A stretch of 54,076 bases of DNA from UBA3871 sp002392265. GTDB lineage: Bacteria > Bacillota > Clostridia > Peptostreptococcales > Anaerovoracaceae. Under the pieces are notes generated by a model, which did no database searches, was not told where the DNA came from, and saw nothing but the letters and a program-made list of their open reading frames with translations. The stretch covers positions 1-54,076 of the forward strand of contig CAMOGS010000008.1 of the NCBI GenBank assembly GCA_946614255.1, given 5' to 3'. Of this stretch, positions 1 through 8,117 are shown one piece after another (position 1 is the first letter of the stretch; the number at the start of each line of letters is the position of its first letter). Made by a program: the position numbers and the translations under genes.

Positions 1-116
1 CTCTGATAAAGAGTCTTTGTGATAGCTGCTGTAAGAGTTGTCTTACCGTGGTCTACGTGACCGATTGTACCGATATTAATATGCGGCTTGGTTCTTTCAA
101 ACTTAGCTTTTGCCAT
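1..116 (-). CDS. tuf: Elongation factor Tu, N-terminal 38 residues (partial)
   Basis: The reverse strand reads MAKAKFERTKPHINIG followed by the P-loop GHVDHGKT, the unmistakable N-terminus of EF-Tu, the GTPase that delivers aminoacyl-tRNA to the ribosome. The gene runs off the left edge of the window, so only the first 38 codons are seen. A GGAGGAG ribosome binding site lies just upstream of the ATG. It follows a tRNA-Thr gene on the same strand, a frequent arrangement in Firmicutes. Confidence 0.97.
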   Translation of the reverse strand, partial: MAKAKFERTKPHINIGTIGHVDHGKTTLTAAITKTLYQ

Positions 117-169
117 TTTCTTTCTTTCTCCTCCTTAAATTATAAGTGTGTTTGGTTTCAAAGTTAAAT

Positions 170-245
<76 letters not shown>

Positions 246-289
246 TTGTCAGCATACCGAGAATATAATACAACATCCTGCTTGAAATG

Positions 290-892
290 TCAACAATTCA
301 AATACCCCGTAATCTTTTTCTTGATGCGCTGGATGGCGTTATCCACAGCCTTTGGCGACTTGCCGAGCGTTTTGGCAATCTCATTATAATCTTTGCCTCT
401 CAGATACTCCTTCCAGACCTGCAATTCCAGCGGTCCAAACAGCTTTTCAGCATTATTTATCAGGTCATCGACCATATCTTTATATATTAGCAGTTCCTCA
501 GGCTGACTCTCAAAGCCGCACCTGATGTTTGCCACATCCGGATTTGTCTCACCTTCAGATGTCGTAAGCGATGCAAAATCGTTCAGCGGGGCATTCTTCA
601 ATCTGCCCGCACTTTCAATTGCTGTGTAAATCTGCCTGTTAACGCACATGTTCATGAACGCATGAAATGGCACACCTCTGCTCTCGTCATAGGCGTGAAT
701 CGCTTTGAGAATGCCAATCATGCCCTCCTGGACCACATCCTCGGCATCTCCACCCATGATAAAATAGAGTCGCGCCTTGCTGCGAACCTCGGACATATAC
801 TTCCTGATCAGATATTCCTTTGCATCCGAATCGCCGGAAACGGATATTTCCACCAGTTCTTCGTCGGTGAAATCATTGTAGTCCTTTATCAC
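290..892 (-). CDS. sigH: RNA polymerase sigma factor SigH
   Basis: A 200-residue sigma-70 family factor of the SigH type, which in Firmicutes directs transition-phase and early sporulation genes. Region 2 is visible around residues 45-75 with AEDVVQEGMIGILKAI followed by YDESRGVPFHAF. Region 4 is the helix-turn-helix near the C-terminus with DYNEIAKTLGKSPKAVDN. Length matches the family (about 200-218). It is the last protein gene of the long cysS-led run, 42 bp after rlmB, the same order (mrnC, rlmB, sigH) as in Bacillus. No spore genes are in the window, so whether the organism sporulates cannot be judged. The family assignment is secure. Confidence 0.95.
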   Translation of the reverse strand: MIKDYNDFTDEELVEISVSGDSDAKEYLIRKYMSEVRSKARLYFIMGGDAEDVVQEGMIGILKAIHAYDESRGVPFHAFMNMCVNRQIYTAIESAGRLKNAPLNDFASLTTSEGETNPDVANIRCGFESQPEELLIYKDMVDDLINNAEKLFGPLELQVWKEYLRGKDYNEIAKTLGKSPKAVDNAIQRIKKKITGYLNC

Positions 893-934
893 AGTCTACC
901 CCTTTTCTTTGATTTGAGACACATTTAGAAAAAA

Positions 935-1882
935 TCAATCTGCCTTTTGGCTGAGCAGTCTCTGCTTGCAGATTTCATATATCAGTATTGCCGCCGCATT
1001 CGAAGCATTCAGCGACGAAATGCGCCCCAGCATCGGAATCGATACCACATAGTCGCATTTTTCCTTCACAAGCCTCGATATTCCTTCGCCTTCAGCTCCT
1101 ACAACAAGCGCCATCGGACCCGTCAGGTTCGCATCATAATACATATGCTCTCCCATATCGCAGGCCGCTACCCAGATACCGCGCGCCTTGAGGCTCTCCA
1201 GAGTCTGCGCTATGTTCACAACCTTTGCAACAGGCATATATTCTATAGCCCCCGCAGAAGCCTTTGCAACAGTCTCGGTAAGCCCCACCGCTCTGCGCTT
1301 CGGGATGATTATTCCATGCGCCCCTGCAGTTTCCGCAGTACGCATGATTGCGCCAAGGTTGTGCGGATCCTCTATATTGTCAAGCACGATGATAAACGGA
1401 TCCTCGCCGCGTTTCTTTGCTATTTCAAGGATGTCATCAACTTCAACATATTCGTGCGCAGGCATGTAAGCCGCCACACCCTGATGTGCCTTTCCTCCAC
1501 TTATACGATCAAGGCTGACCTTTTCCGAATATATAATCGGAACGCCTTTGTCCTTTGCCATTCCGACAATCTTTACGATGCTGCCCTCGGCACCCTTTGC
1601 GACAAGGATTTTGTCAATCTCGCGGTCTGCCTTGAGCGCCTCCATGACAGGATTTCTGCCTATTATGATGTTTGCACTTTTGGCTTCAGACGGATAGTCA
1701 AGCTCTATGGTAGCGCGCCCGGTATTCAGAGGGCTGCGGCGGTCATCACGTGCGCTGCCCGTCGGACGTTCATCGCGGCCGCCCTTTGCGAAATCTCGTC
1801 GACTTGGCTTCGAACCGCGCGGTCTACGCTCTTCCCACTCGCCTTTGCTGTTTCTTCTGTATTTATTTTCACTCTTACTCAC
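935..1882 (-). CDS. rlmB: 23S rRNA (guanosine-2'-O-)-methyltransferase RlmB, TrmH family
   Basis: A 315-residue SPOUT-class methyltransferase. Residues 1-65 are a basic, low-complexity extension rich in Arg, Ser and Gly. The SpoU substrate-binding part follows (IIIGRNPVMEALKADREI). The catalytic SPOUT domain carries LDNIEDPHNLGAIMRTAE near residue 170, VVGAEGEGISRLV near 260 and the knot motif SSLNASNAAAILIYE near 290. RlmB methylates G2251 in the peptidyl-transferase P loop of 23S rRNA. It lies between folA and sigH in the cysS operon, as in Bacillus (yacO). The long basic N-terminus probably adds RNA affinity; that is inference. Confidence 0.93.
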   Translation of the reverse strand: MSKSENKYRRNSKGEWEERRPRGSKPSRRDFAKGGRDERPTGSARDDRRSPLNTGRATIELDYPSEAKSANIIIGRNPVMEALKADREIDKILVAKGAEGSIVKIVGMAKDKGVPIIYSEKVSLDRISGGKAHQGVAAYMPAHEYVEVDDILEIAKKRGEDPFIIVLDNIEDPHNLGAIMRTAETAGAHGIIIPKRRAVGLTETVAKASAGAIEYMPVAKVVNIAQTLESLKARGIWVAACDMGEHMYYDANLTGPMALVVGAEGEGISRLVKEKCDYVVSIPMLGRISSLNASNAAAILIYEICKQRLLSQKAD

Positions 1883-1902
1883 TGTTTTGCCCCTTTCGGT
1901 TT

Positions 1903-2442
1903 CTATCTGGCATAGCGCACAAAACGGTACGTCGTGCCTGTTTTTTCATCTGTCTGAGTCTCGCTTTCCCAGGTGATTTTAAGCTGCCCGTCCGCCACAT
2001 ATTTGTCGAGGTTTGGAAAGTATACATCGGCCTCAAGCTGCTTGTCGATGCGTGTGACGATGAACTCTGAGGTGTAAGGCATGAACATCTCATAGATGCT
2101 CTGGCCGCCCGCAACGTAGACATCTTCTTCGGCGTCTATGCCATCCGTGTACTCGAGCAACATCAGCTGTGTCATCATTTCATCAAAGCTGCTGACTATA
2201 ATCAGCTTGCCGTCCGGCGTGAGCTTCTTTGGCTCATAAGCCTTGTTCGATGTGAAGACTATTGTCGTTCTGCCCGGCAGCGACCCGGAGCCCGGCAAGG
2301 ATTCGAGGGTCTTGCGGCCCATAATGAGCACTTTCCCCATCGTCTGCTCTTTGAAAAAGCGAAGATCGCCCGGCAGGTGCATCAGCAGCCCTCCGTCCTT
2401 TCCTATACCCCAGTTTTTCTCGGTTGCTACAATTGCTTTCAT
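1903..2442 (-). CDS. folA: Dihydrofolate reductase
   Basis: A 179-residue dihydrofolate reductase that regenerates tetrahydrofolate with NADPH. The family signature is visible: MKAIVATEKNWGIGKDG at the N-terminus, the substrate-binding Asp in LPGDLRFF at about residue 27, MGRKTLESLPG with the NADPH-binding Arg-Lys-Thr, and VYVAGGQSIYEMFM near residue 115. It is directly downstream of thyA, which consumes methylene-tetrahydrofolate and produces dihydrofolate, so the pair forms the standard thymidylate cycle. The gap to thyA (71 bp) contains a GC-rich hairpin that could limit read-through. Length is slightly above the usual 160-170. Confidence 0.95.
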   Translation of the reverse strand: MKAIVATEKNWGIGKDGGLLMHLPGDLRFFKEQTMGKVLIMGRKTLESLPGSGSLPGRTTIVFTSNKAYEPKKLTPDGKLIIVSSFDEMMTQLMLLEYTDGIDAEEDVYVAGGQSIYEMFMPYTSEFIVTRIDKQLEADVYFPNLDKYVADGQLKITWESETQTDEKTGTTYRFVRYAR

Positions 2443-2466
2443 TAATTCAGTCTCCCGTAATAGAAC

Positions 2467-2490
2467 CGCCGGTGACGAATACCACCGGCG
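2467..2490 (-). other. GC-rich hairpin between thyA and folA
   Basis: CGCCGGTG and CACCGGCG form an 8-bp perfect stem with an 8-nt loop in the thyA-folA gap. No T-tract follows on the minus strand, so it is not a standard intrinsic terminator. It could act as an mRNA processing or stability element; function is unknown. Confidence 0.45.
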
Positions 2491-2513
2491 TTCGAATCAT
2501 CATATTTGCATCG

Positions 2514-3344
2514 CTAAACTGCGATTGGTATGTTCTTTATCTGCGGATTCTTTTGATAATCCTCGATAGTTATGTCATCCACCGTGAAATCGTAGAAATC
2601 TTTGATTTCAGGATTGAGACTAAACTTCGGCGCAGGGAACTGCGGGCGCTCAATCATTTCACGGATGATATCAACATGGCGGTCGTAAATGTGCGCATCG
2701 GAAATGACGTGCATAAGGGTGCCCGGCTCAAAACCGCAAACCTGAGCAAGCATGTGCACCAGAACCGAATACTGAACCACATTCCAGTTGTTCGCAGCGA
2801 GAATATCCTGCGAACGCTGGTTCAGAATCGCATTCAAACGATTTCCCGTCACATTGAACGTCATACTGTAAGCGCATGGCTCCAGCCCCATCTCCATCAA
2901 ATCCGCAAAATTATAGATATTCGTCATTATGCGGCGTGAATAAGGTTGATTTTTGAGCTGCCAGATGACATTATCGACCTGATCCATTTCGCCCTGTGCG
3001 AATCTGTACTTTACACCGAGCTGATAGCCGTAAGCCTTGCCGATTGAACCGTTTTCATCAGCCCACTCGTCCCAGATATGGCTATTTAAATCCTTTATAT
3101 TATTGGATTTTTTCTGCCATATCCAAAGCATTTCATCCACTGCCGACTTGATTGCCGTCGGGCGCAGAGTGAGTGCCGGGAACTCTTCCCACAGGTTGTA
3201 TCTGTTTACCACACCAAATGTTTTGATGGTGTGAGCAGGCGTGCCGTCTTCCCAACGTGCTCTTACCTTTTGCCCCTCGCTCGAATATCCGTGATCGAGT
3301 ATTTCACGACACATATTTACGAATAATACATCTGCCTTGCTCAT
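2514..3344 (-). CDS. thyA: Thymidylate synthase
   Basis: A 276-residue ThyA-type thymidylate synthase that converts dUMP plus methylene-THF to dTMP plus dihydrofolate. The catalytic cysteine is in LEPCAYSMTF (about residue 156), followed by the nucleotide-binding NQRSQDI and the phosphate-binding region QPYSRRI upstream. The NNWNVVQYSVLVHMLAQV and SDAHIYDRHVD segments match the C-terminal half of the family. The usual RSCD is RSQD here. It precedes folA in the same operon, coupling dihydrofolate production to reduction. An upstream gene for a small membrane protein ends 9 bp before its ATG. Confidence 0.93.
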   Translation of the reverse strand: MSKADVLFVNMCREILDHGYSSEGQKVRARWEDGTPAHTIKTFGVVNRYNLWEEFPALTLRPTAIKSAVDEMLWIWQKKSNNIKDLNSHIWDEWADENGSIGKAYGYQLGVKYRFAQGEMDQVDNVIWQLKNQPYSRRIMTNIYNFADLMEMGLEPCAYSMTFNVTGNRLNAILNQRSQDILAANNWNVVQYSVLVHMLAQVCGFEPGTLMHVISDAHIYDRHVDIIREMIERPQFPAPKFSLNPEIKDFYDFTVDDITIEDYQKNPQIKNIPIAV

Positions 3345-3353
3345 TTTTCTCCC

Positions 3354-3596
3354 TTAAATCTTTAATATACCGTAACGAACAATAATCAGAATCAAACCGA
3401 TGACAATCACAGCCGTATACAGCTTTTCCGTGTATGTCATTTTGCGCTTTTCGCCTGTCGCTTTTCGTCTGATCTTTTCTTCATCATGCTGTCTGTCGTA
3501 CTCTTTTGTGATATGCTGGTTTGTAATGACATAGTCAGCTATCATATCACGAGTGCGGTTTGTAATCTTTTTCTCTTTTGGAGTTTTCTCCGCCAT
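3354..3596 (-). CDS. Small single-pass membrane protein of unknown function
   Basis: An 80-residue protein I do not recognise. Residues 1-55 are highly charged (many Lys, Arg, Glu), and residues about 58-77 form one hydrophobic segment (AVIVIGLILIIVRYGIL), suggesting a C-terminally anchored protein with a cytoplasmic N-terminus. The gene lies 9 bp after mrnC and 9 bp before thyA, so it is almost certainly translated as part of the operon. The tight spacing supports it being real; no function can be inferred. Confidence 0.7.
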   Translation of the reverse strand: MAEKTPKEKKITNRTRDMIADYVITNQHITKEYDRQHDEEKIRRKATGEKRKMTYTEKLYTAVIVIGLILIIVRYGILKI

Positions 3597-3605
3597 AAAA
3601 AATAC

Positions 3606-4004
3606 CTATTTTATTTCTTTCCCTTTGTCTATTATGTCCATCGCCTTTCGGATTATTTCCTCCATGCGGTCTTTTTGCTCCGTCAGATAAAGGTACCCGA
3701 CCAGCGCTTCAAACGCTGTCGCCATTTTGTAGGCTATCGGGGAGGCGTTCTTTGGCTTTGAGGTGATTTTATGATTGCGCGCACGGCGAACAATTGATTG
3801 CTCCTCTTCAGTAAGCTCATCCATAAGCCTCCTGATTGCCAGCTCCTGACCTTCCGCCCGCACATAGCGCACGTTCGTGTGATGCAAGGCATCGACATTT
3901 GACGGATTCTTCCTGACGGAAGCTTCTCTCACATAAACTTCATAGACGGCATCGCCCAGATAGGCGAGTGCCGTCGTGTTAATTTGCCTGATATCCATAT
4001 GCAA
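3606..4004 (-). CDS. mrnC: Mini-ribonuclease 3
   Basis: A 132-residue protein consisting only of an RNase III catalytic domain without a double-stranded RNA-binding domain, the definition of Mini-III. The signature ALAYLGDAVYEVYVRE (residues 10-25) contains the catalytic acidic residues, and the second acidic motif lies in YKMATAFEALVGYLYL near residue 100. Mini-III matures 23S rRNA ends in Bacillus. Its position downstream of cysS and upstream of rlmB is the conserved Firmicutes order, although here two bactofilin genes and a NodB-like gene are inserted between cysS and mrnC. The gap to the preceding bactofilin gene is 2 bp. Confidence 0.93.
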   Translation of the reverse strand: MHMDIRQINTTALAYLGDAVYEVYVREASVRKNPSNVDALHHTNVRYVRAEGQELAIRRLMDELTEEEQSIVRRARNHKITSKPKNASPIAYKMATAFEALVGYLYLTEQKDRMEEIIRKAMDIIDKGKEIK

Positions 4005-4006
4005 AA

Positions 4007-4891
4007 CTATTCGGTCATCGTAATTTGGCCGTTAACCTTTGCTCCCATGCCGATTGCAACACCTGCAGCGGTAATGTTTCCGTTGATGATAGCACTCGGT
4101 GCTACCTGCACGATTTCACCGGCTGTGATATTCCCTACGATAGTGCCTTCAATTCCAATCTTGCGGCAGCGTATATCTCCCTCGATGCGAGCCTTTTCGC
4201 CAAGCGCGATATCCTCGCGAGCCTGAACGTTAATCTTTAAAACGCCCTCTTTTATAATCAGATTGCCGCATGCGATATCTCCGTAAACATCCCCGTTAAC
4301 GCGAACGTTCCCACGAGCATTGATGCTGCCTTCGACAACTCCGTTAATCTCAAGGTGTCCATCGGTAACGATGTCTCCATGAATCTTTGTACCGTGAGCA
4401 ATGATGCCGACCTCGTCTGAAACTGCACCGTCCTTCATGACTTCTGCCTGAAGAATCTGTGCGTCTCTGTGGTCAACCTTTCTGATTGCCTCTCCGATAG
4501 ACTCTGAATTTTCAACAATCGTATCGATTGAGCTGATAGCCTGTGGTGCCGGCTCCGGCTCGGTTGCAGGTGCCTCCACAGTCTGTGGCTCTTCGCTGAG
4601 CATCTTTTCGATTGGAGTCATTTCAGCCGGTTCAGCCGGTGCGTCCTCGACAGGTGCGGCCTCGACAGGTGCCTCTTCAGGCTCCTTCATGACTGCGCCG
4701 CTGACTTCAAATACAGCCGGCTCTTCAGGCTCCTTCATAACTGCGCCACTGACTTCTAATACAGCGGGCTCTTCAGGTACTGCCTCGGTTGGTGCCTCCG
4801 GCATCGTTTCTGCAGCTTTTACTTCCGGTTCGACATTCGGTGTCGCAGCGGAAAGATTGCTTAATTTAATTGATCTTCTTCCTGCTCCCAT
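4007..4891 (-). CDS. Bactofilin (polymer-forming cytoskeletal protein) with long acidic N-terminal tail
   Basis: A 294-residue bactofilin-type protein. Residues about 160-290 are the beta-helical polymerisation domain, seen as repeated G-x-I/V steps such as HGDIVTDGHLEINGVVEG, RGNVRVNGDVYGDIACG and GIEGTIVGNITAGEIVQ. Residues 1-130 are an Ala/Pro/Glu-rich, probably disordered tail containing a 16-residue tandem duplication (EEPAVxEVSGAVMKEP). Bactofilins assemble into membrane-associated filaments that position cell-wall enzymes. It follows the second bactofilin gene by 2 bp. The short N-terminal MGAGRRSIKLSNLSA is basic and could contact membrane or DNA; that is inference. Confidence 0.88.
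   Translation of the reverse strand: MGAGRRSIKLSNLSAATPNVEPEVKAAETMPEAPTEAVPEEPAVLEVSGAVMKEPEEPAVFEVSGAVMKEPEEAPVEAAPVEDAPAEPAEMTPIEKMLSEEPQTVEAPATEPEPAPQAISSIDTIVENSESIGEAIRKVDHRDAQILQAEVMKDGAVSDEVGIIAHGTKIHGDIVTDGHLEINGVVEGSINARGNVRVNGDVYGDIACGNLIIKEGVLKINVQAREDIALGEKARIEGDIRCRKIGIEGTIVGNITAGEIVQVAPSAIINGNITAAGVAIGMGAKVNGQITMTE
4680..4775. repeat. Two tandem 48-bp units inside bactofilin gene
   Basis: Units 4680-4727 and 4728-4775 are near-identical 48-bp in-frame repeats coding for the duplicated acidic segment EEPAVxEVSGAVMKEP of the bactofilin tail. They differ at a few bases. Such repeats are prone to copy-number change without disturbing the frame. Confidence 0.85.
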
Positions 4892-4893
4892 GT

Positions 4894-5568
4894 CTACACC
4901 TCTATATCAAAATCGTCTTCATCAACCGTGTCGGTTTTCTTGGTAATAATGTTTCCTTTAATCTTTGTGCCTCTGCTGGTCGAGATATATCCCGTCTCAA
5001 TGTTGCCTATCACCAGAGCACCGCTCGCCATCTCGCTGGTCTCCTCAACAAAGACATTGCCCTTTATACGGCCGTCCAGTCTGAGATTCATCGCTTTAAC
5101 CGCTCCTACAACCTTTGCATCATGCTCAATGCTGACATTTCCCGTAGCTGTAACGTCGCCCTTTATTCCTGCATTCTGGAGAGAAACGTTATTTGCATTG
5201 ACATTTCCTGCAATTACGCCTGTTACAACGACATCTCCTGTTGTATTAACATCACCTTCGATTTTTCCGAGAATCTGAAGGCGATCCGTGGACTCAACAT
5301 TTCCTATAATGCGCATGCCCTTTGGAATGGAAGTCTGTTCGCCTTTGGTGAACTGACCGAATTCGAGAGCAGTGTTTCCTTCAGTCACAGCCTTTGCTCT
5401 GAGGTTTTGTCTGAACTCCGGTTCCTTTATAGCCGGTGCTTCGACTTCGACCTTGACTTGCTCTATATACGCTTCCGGCTCGGCAGGAGCCGCTGCGCCG
5501 TTTGTTTCAGTCTCGTCAAGGCCCGTAAGTTCCTTTAAGGCTTTGACAAAATTATCTTTTGTTGACAT
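4894..5568 (-). CDS. Bactofilin (polymer-forming cytoskeletal protein), first of the pair
   Basis: A 224-residue protein dominated by the bactofilin fold. Residues about 70-205 show regular beta-helical steps: GNVESTDRLQILGKIEGD, TTGDVVVTGVIAGNVNAN, AGIKGDVTATGNVSIEHD, MNLRLDGRIKGNVFVEE, GTKIKGNIITKK. N- and C-terminal tails are acidic and short. Two bactofilins in tandem commonly copolymerise or specialise; which applies here is unknown. It sits 27 bp after a NodB-fold protein gene and 2 bp before the second bactofilin gene, within the cysS operon. The gene neighbourhood also contains an M23-type protein, the class of enzyme that bactofilins recruit in other bacteria. Confidence 0.88.
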   Translation of the reverse strand: MSTKDNFVKALKELTGLDETETNGAAAPAEPEAYIEQVKVEVEAPAIKEPEFRQNLRAKAVTEGNTALEFGQFTKGEQTSIPKGMRIIGNVESTDRLQILGKIEGDVNTTGDVVVTGVIAGNVNANNVSLQNAGIKGDVTATGNVSIEHDAKVVGAVKAMNLRLDGRIKGNVFVEETSEMASGALVIGNIETGYISTSRGTKIKGNIITKKTDTVDEDDFDIEV

Positions 5569-5595
5569 TTGTGCACCTCTTTCTTGGTCAAACTT

Positions 5596-6486
5596 CTATT
5601 CAAAAGCCATCGGCTGAATATCATTTGTAATAGCTCTGAACTCATAACCCGCATCACGGAAGTGATCGATTATTTCAGGCAGTGCCTGAGCAGTCGCTCC
5701 GTTTGCTTTAGTTGAATGGAGCATCAGGAAAATTCTCTGCTTTTCGCCACCTGTCTGGATTGCGTTTTCCACTATGCTGTCCTTTGTGGCTCCTGCCAGG
5801 CTGTCACCGCCGGTGCAGTTCCAGTCGTAATAGCTGAAGCCTCTGCGAACCATTTCGGATGCCAGCGGCTGGCGTATTAAAGCGTTGTACTTGTTCGTAG
5901 TGCCACCCGGGAATCTAAAGATATTCGGCTTTTCACCCGTTGCCTCGTAGATGAGCAGGAACTCCTTGTAAAAGCTGTCCATGTATGTCTCAATCGAAGC
6001 GTAGAGCTCTTTCTGAGGAAGCTCATATGCGTAAACTCCGATGGCGTGGCCATCCTCCTTTATGCGGTTTATAACAGCTTTCCCCTCGTCGGTGTCGCCA
6101 CCGTAAATAAAGAATGTAGCCTTTACATCTTTAAGCGCCAGAGCATCGAGTATAGATTCGGTTACTTCATTCGGGCTGCCCGTAAAGGTCAGATACGCGA
6201 AACGCTCTGCATCAAAGAGGCGTGTGCGCTCTGCCGCAGGCGTAACATACATGTCAGGATAAAGTGCCTCGTAGCTGAAGTTTTCGCCATCCTGAACACC
6301 TGTGCCCTGTGCCAGAACCGAACCGACTGCGTTGTTATTTTTGTAGTAGTCTAAATCGTCTTTGATTTTGTCTAATTTATTTGAAGTTAAAACCAGTGCC
6401 AATCCTAAAACGAGCAATATAATCACAATGCCCAAAGAAATTATGCGTCTAAAAAACGCGACACTGCCAAACTCGGCCTTTTTCAT
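5596..6486 (-). CDS. Membrane-anchored NodB-fold (polysaccharide deacetylase-like) protein, catalytic motifs degenerate
   Basis: A 296-residue protein with an N-terminal transmembrane segment (residues 14-32, IISLGIVIILLVLGLALVL) and an extracytoplasmic NodB-like domain from about residue 90. The fold is recognisable from LTFTGSPNEVTESILDAL, VKATFFIYGG, GHAIGVYAYE, FRFPGGTTNKY and the C-terminal LMLHST / EIIDHFRDAGYEFRAI. The usual metal-binding TFDDGP is TFTGSP and the HxxxH motif is GVYAYE, so the metal ligands and catalytic Asp are absent. It may be a pseudoenzyme that binds glycan or partners of the adjacent bactofilins. It lies between cysS and the bactofilin pair in the same operon. Confidence 0.82.
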   Translation of the reverse strand: MKKAEFGSVAFFRRIISLGIVIILLVLGLALVLTSNKLDKIKDDLDYYKNNNAVGSVLAQGTGVQDGENFSYEALYPDMYVTPAAERTRLFDAERFAYLTFTGSPNEVTESILDALALKDVKATFFIYGGDTDEGKAVINRIKEDGHAIGVYAYELPQKELYASIETYMDSFYKEFLLIYEATGEKPNIFRFPGGTTNKYNALIRQPLASEMVRRGFSYYDWNCTGGDSLAGATKDSIVENAIQTGGEKQRIFLMLHSTKANGATAQALPEIIDHFRDAGYEFRAITNDIQPMAFE

Positions 6487-6510
6487 TATTTTATCTCCCT
6501 ATCCCGTAGT

Positions 6511-7914
6511 TTATCCTTTTATAATCTGAACTCCCTGCGGCGTATCCTTCAGAGTGTATCCCTTTTCCTTGAGGATGTCTCTGATTTCATCCGCACGTGC
6601 GAAGTTCTTTGCCTTGCGGGCTTCCTGTCTCTCGTCAACGAGAGCCTGAATTTCAGGGTCGATTGCCTCATCATCTCCGGCATCCTGAAGAATTCCGAGC
6701 ACATCAGCCAGCTCCTGAAGACGAGCAAGCGCCTCCTTTGCATAAGCCTTTGTAGCTCCATCCTTTACCTGAGTGTTCACTGCCGCAACAAGCTCGAATA
6801 CTGCTGTGATGGCATCGGCTGTGTTGAGGTCGTCATCCATCTTTTCCTTGAACTTGTCTCTGCAAGCATCAAGCGCAGCAAAGCTTGCCTTTTCAGCTTC
6901 AGTCACATCACCATCCGCACCGTTTTCGATGAGATGCTTTAGGTTAGCCTTTGCATTCTGCATACGGGCGAGACCGTTCTTTGCCGCCTCCATCAGAGTA
7001 TCGGAGAAATTGATAGGTCCGCGATACTGGCCTGAAAGCAGGAAGAATCTCATTACCTCACCGTCATAGTGCTGCAGGATATCTCTAACGGTAAAGAAAT
7101 TACCCTTTGATTTGCTCATCTTTTCGTTGTCTATTGTGATGAAGCCGTTGTGCATCCAGTAGTTTGCAAACTTGCAGCCGTTGCAAGCCTCGGACTGTGC
7201 GATTTCGTTTTCGTGGTGCGGGAACTGTAAATCTTCGCCGCCCGCATGTATGTCGAGAGTAGTCCCGAGGTGCTTCTTTGACATCGCCGAGCATTCGATA
7301 TGCCAGCCCGGACGACCCATTCCCCAAGGAGACTCCCATGCGATTTCGTCATCGGCTTTTCTGGCCTTCCACAGAGCAAAGTCGAGCGGATCCTTTTTGA
7401 TGTCGCCTACTTCGATGCGGGCGCCTGCCTCAAGGTCATCGATATTCTGACCTGAAAGCTTGCCGTAATCTTTGAACTTGCGAGTTGAATAGTAAACATC
7501 GCCGTTTACTTCGTAAGCATATCCTTTGTCAATAAGTGTCTTGACAAATTCAATGATTTCGGGCATGTGCTGTGATACCTGCGGGTGGACAGTTGCTTTC
7601 TTTACGTTAAGTGCTGCTGCGTCTTTGAAATATTCCTTTATATATCTTTCGGAAACCTCAGGCGCCGTACAGCCTTCTTCCCTTGCCTTGTTAATAATCT
7701 TGTCGTCCACATCGGTGAAGTTCTGAACGAACTTAACATTGTAACCGAGGTATTCGAGATATCTGCGAAGAGTATCAAATACTACAAACGGTCTTGCGTT
7801 ACCGATATGGAAGTAATTGTATACTGTAGGTCCACAGACATAGATCTTGATTTCACTAGGGTCTATAGGAACAAATTCTTCTTTTCTTCTTGTAAGTGTG
7901 TTGTAAATTTTCAT
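6511..7914 (-). CDS. cysS: Cysteinyl-tRNA synthetase
   Basis: A 467-residue class I aminoacyl-tRNA synthetase of the expected length. The HIGH motif is CGPTVYNYFHIGNARPFV, the zinc/cysteine site uses Cys28 plus WHIECSAMS and HHENEIAQSEA, and the KMSKS loop is NEKMSKSKGNF near residue 270. The C-terminal anticodon-binding part contains DDLNTADAIT. It is the first gene of the long minus-strand operon and has a clear sigma-A promoter (7968-7996). There is no T-box leader. In Bacillus the same gene leads into mrnC-rlmB; here NodB-like and bactofilin genes intervene. Confidence 0.97.
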   Translation of the reverse strand: MKIYNTLTRRKEEFVPIDPSEIKIYVCGPTVYNYFHIGNARPFVVFDTLRRYLEYLGYNVKFVQNFTDVDDKIINKAREEGCTAPEVSERYIKEYFKDAAALNVKKATVHPQVSQHMPEIIEFVKTLIDKGYAYEVNGDVYYSTRKFKDYGKLSGQNIDDLEAGARIEVGDIKKDPLDFALWKARKADDEIAWESPWGMGRPGWHIECSAMSKKHLGTTLDIHAGGEDLQFPHHENEIAQSEACNGCKFANYWMHNGFITIDNEKMSKSKGNFFTVRDILQHYDGEVMRFFLLSGQYRGPINFSDTLMEAAKNGLARMQNAKANLKHLIENGADGDVTEAEKASFAALDACRDKFKEKMDDDLNTADAITAVFELVAAVNTQVKDGATKAYAKEALARLQELADVLGILQDAGDDEAIDPEIQALVDERQEARKAKNFARADEIRDILKEKGYTLKDTPQGVQIIKG

Positions 7915-7967
7915 TGTTTTACCTCTTTAAATGTCTTCTGTCCGAAGGGTACACATACCCAATTAAC

Positions 7968-7996
7968 ATTATATATCGTTGTTATTGAAAAAACAA
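7968..7996 (-). promoter_or_regulatory. Sigma-A type promoter of the cysS operon
   Basis: On the minus strand TTGTTT (7991-7996) is separated by exactly 17 bp from TATAAT (7968-7973). The predicted start lies about 45 bases before the cysS ATG, and a small GGGTA/TACCC inverted repeat is in the leader. No other promoter is obvious before sigH, consistent with a long operon. Confidence 0.75.
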
Positions 7997-8065
7997 CACT
8001 TTTCTTTGTTTGTACATAATCTGCATTTTTATCTTGTTGTACAAGGTTTACACAAACCCGTGCAT

Positions 8066-8096
8066 GAAAAAAGAGAGCAGATAATCTCTGCTCTCT
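8066..8096 (-). terminator. Intrinsic terminator after the M23-family gene
   Basis: AGAGAGCAGA and TCTGCTCTCT form a 10-bp perfect stem with a 5-nt loop, followed on the minus strand by a run of T. It separates the M23-type gene from the cysS promoter. Confidence 0.85.
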
Positions 8097-8117
8097 CCAT
8101 TTTCTTTTATCAAGTTA

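Noticed and set aside
947..1915. Long open frame antisense to rlmB on the plus strand
   Set aside because: Lacks a ribosome binding site and any recognisable domain; the opposite strand has the full RlmB motifs.
7915..8117. T-box leader for cysS
   Set aside because: The leader is only about 45 nt and lacks the TGGNACCGCG sequence.
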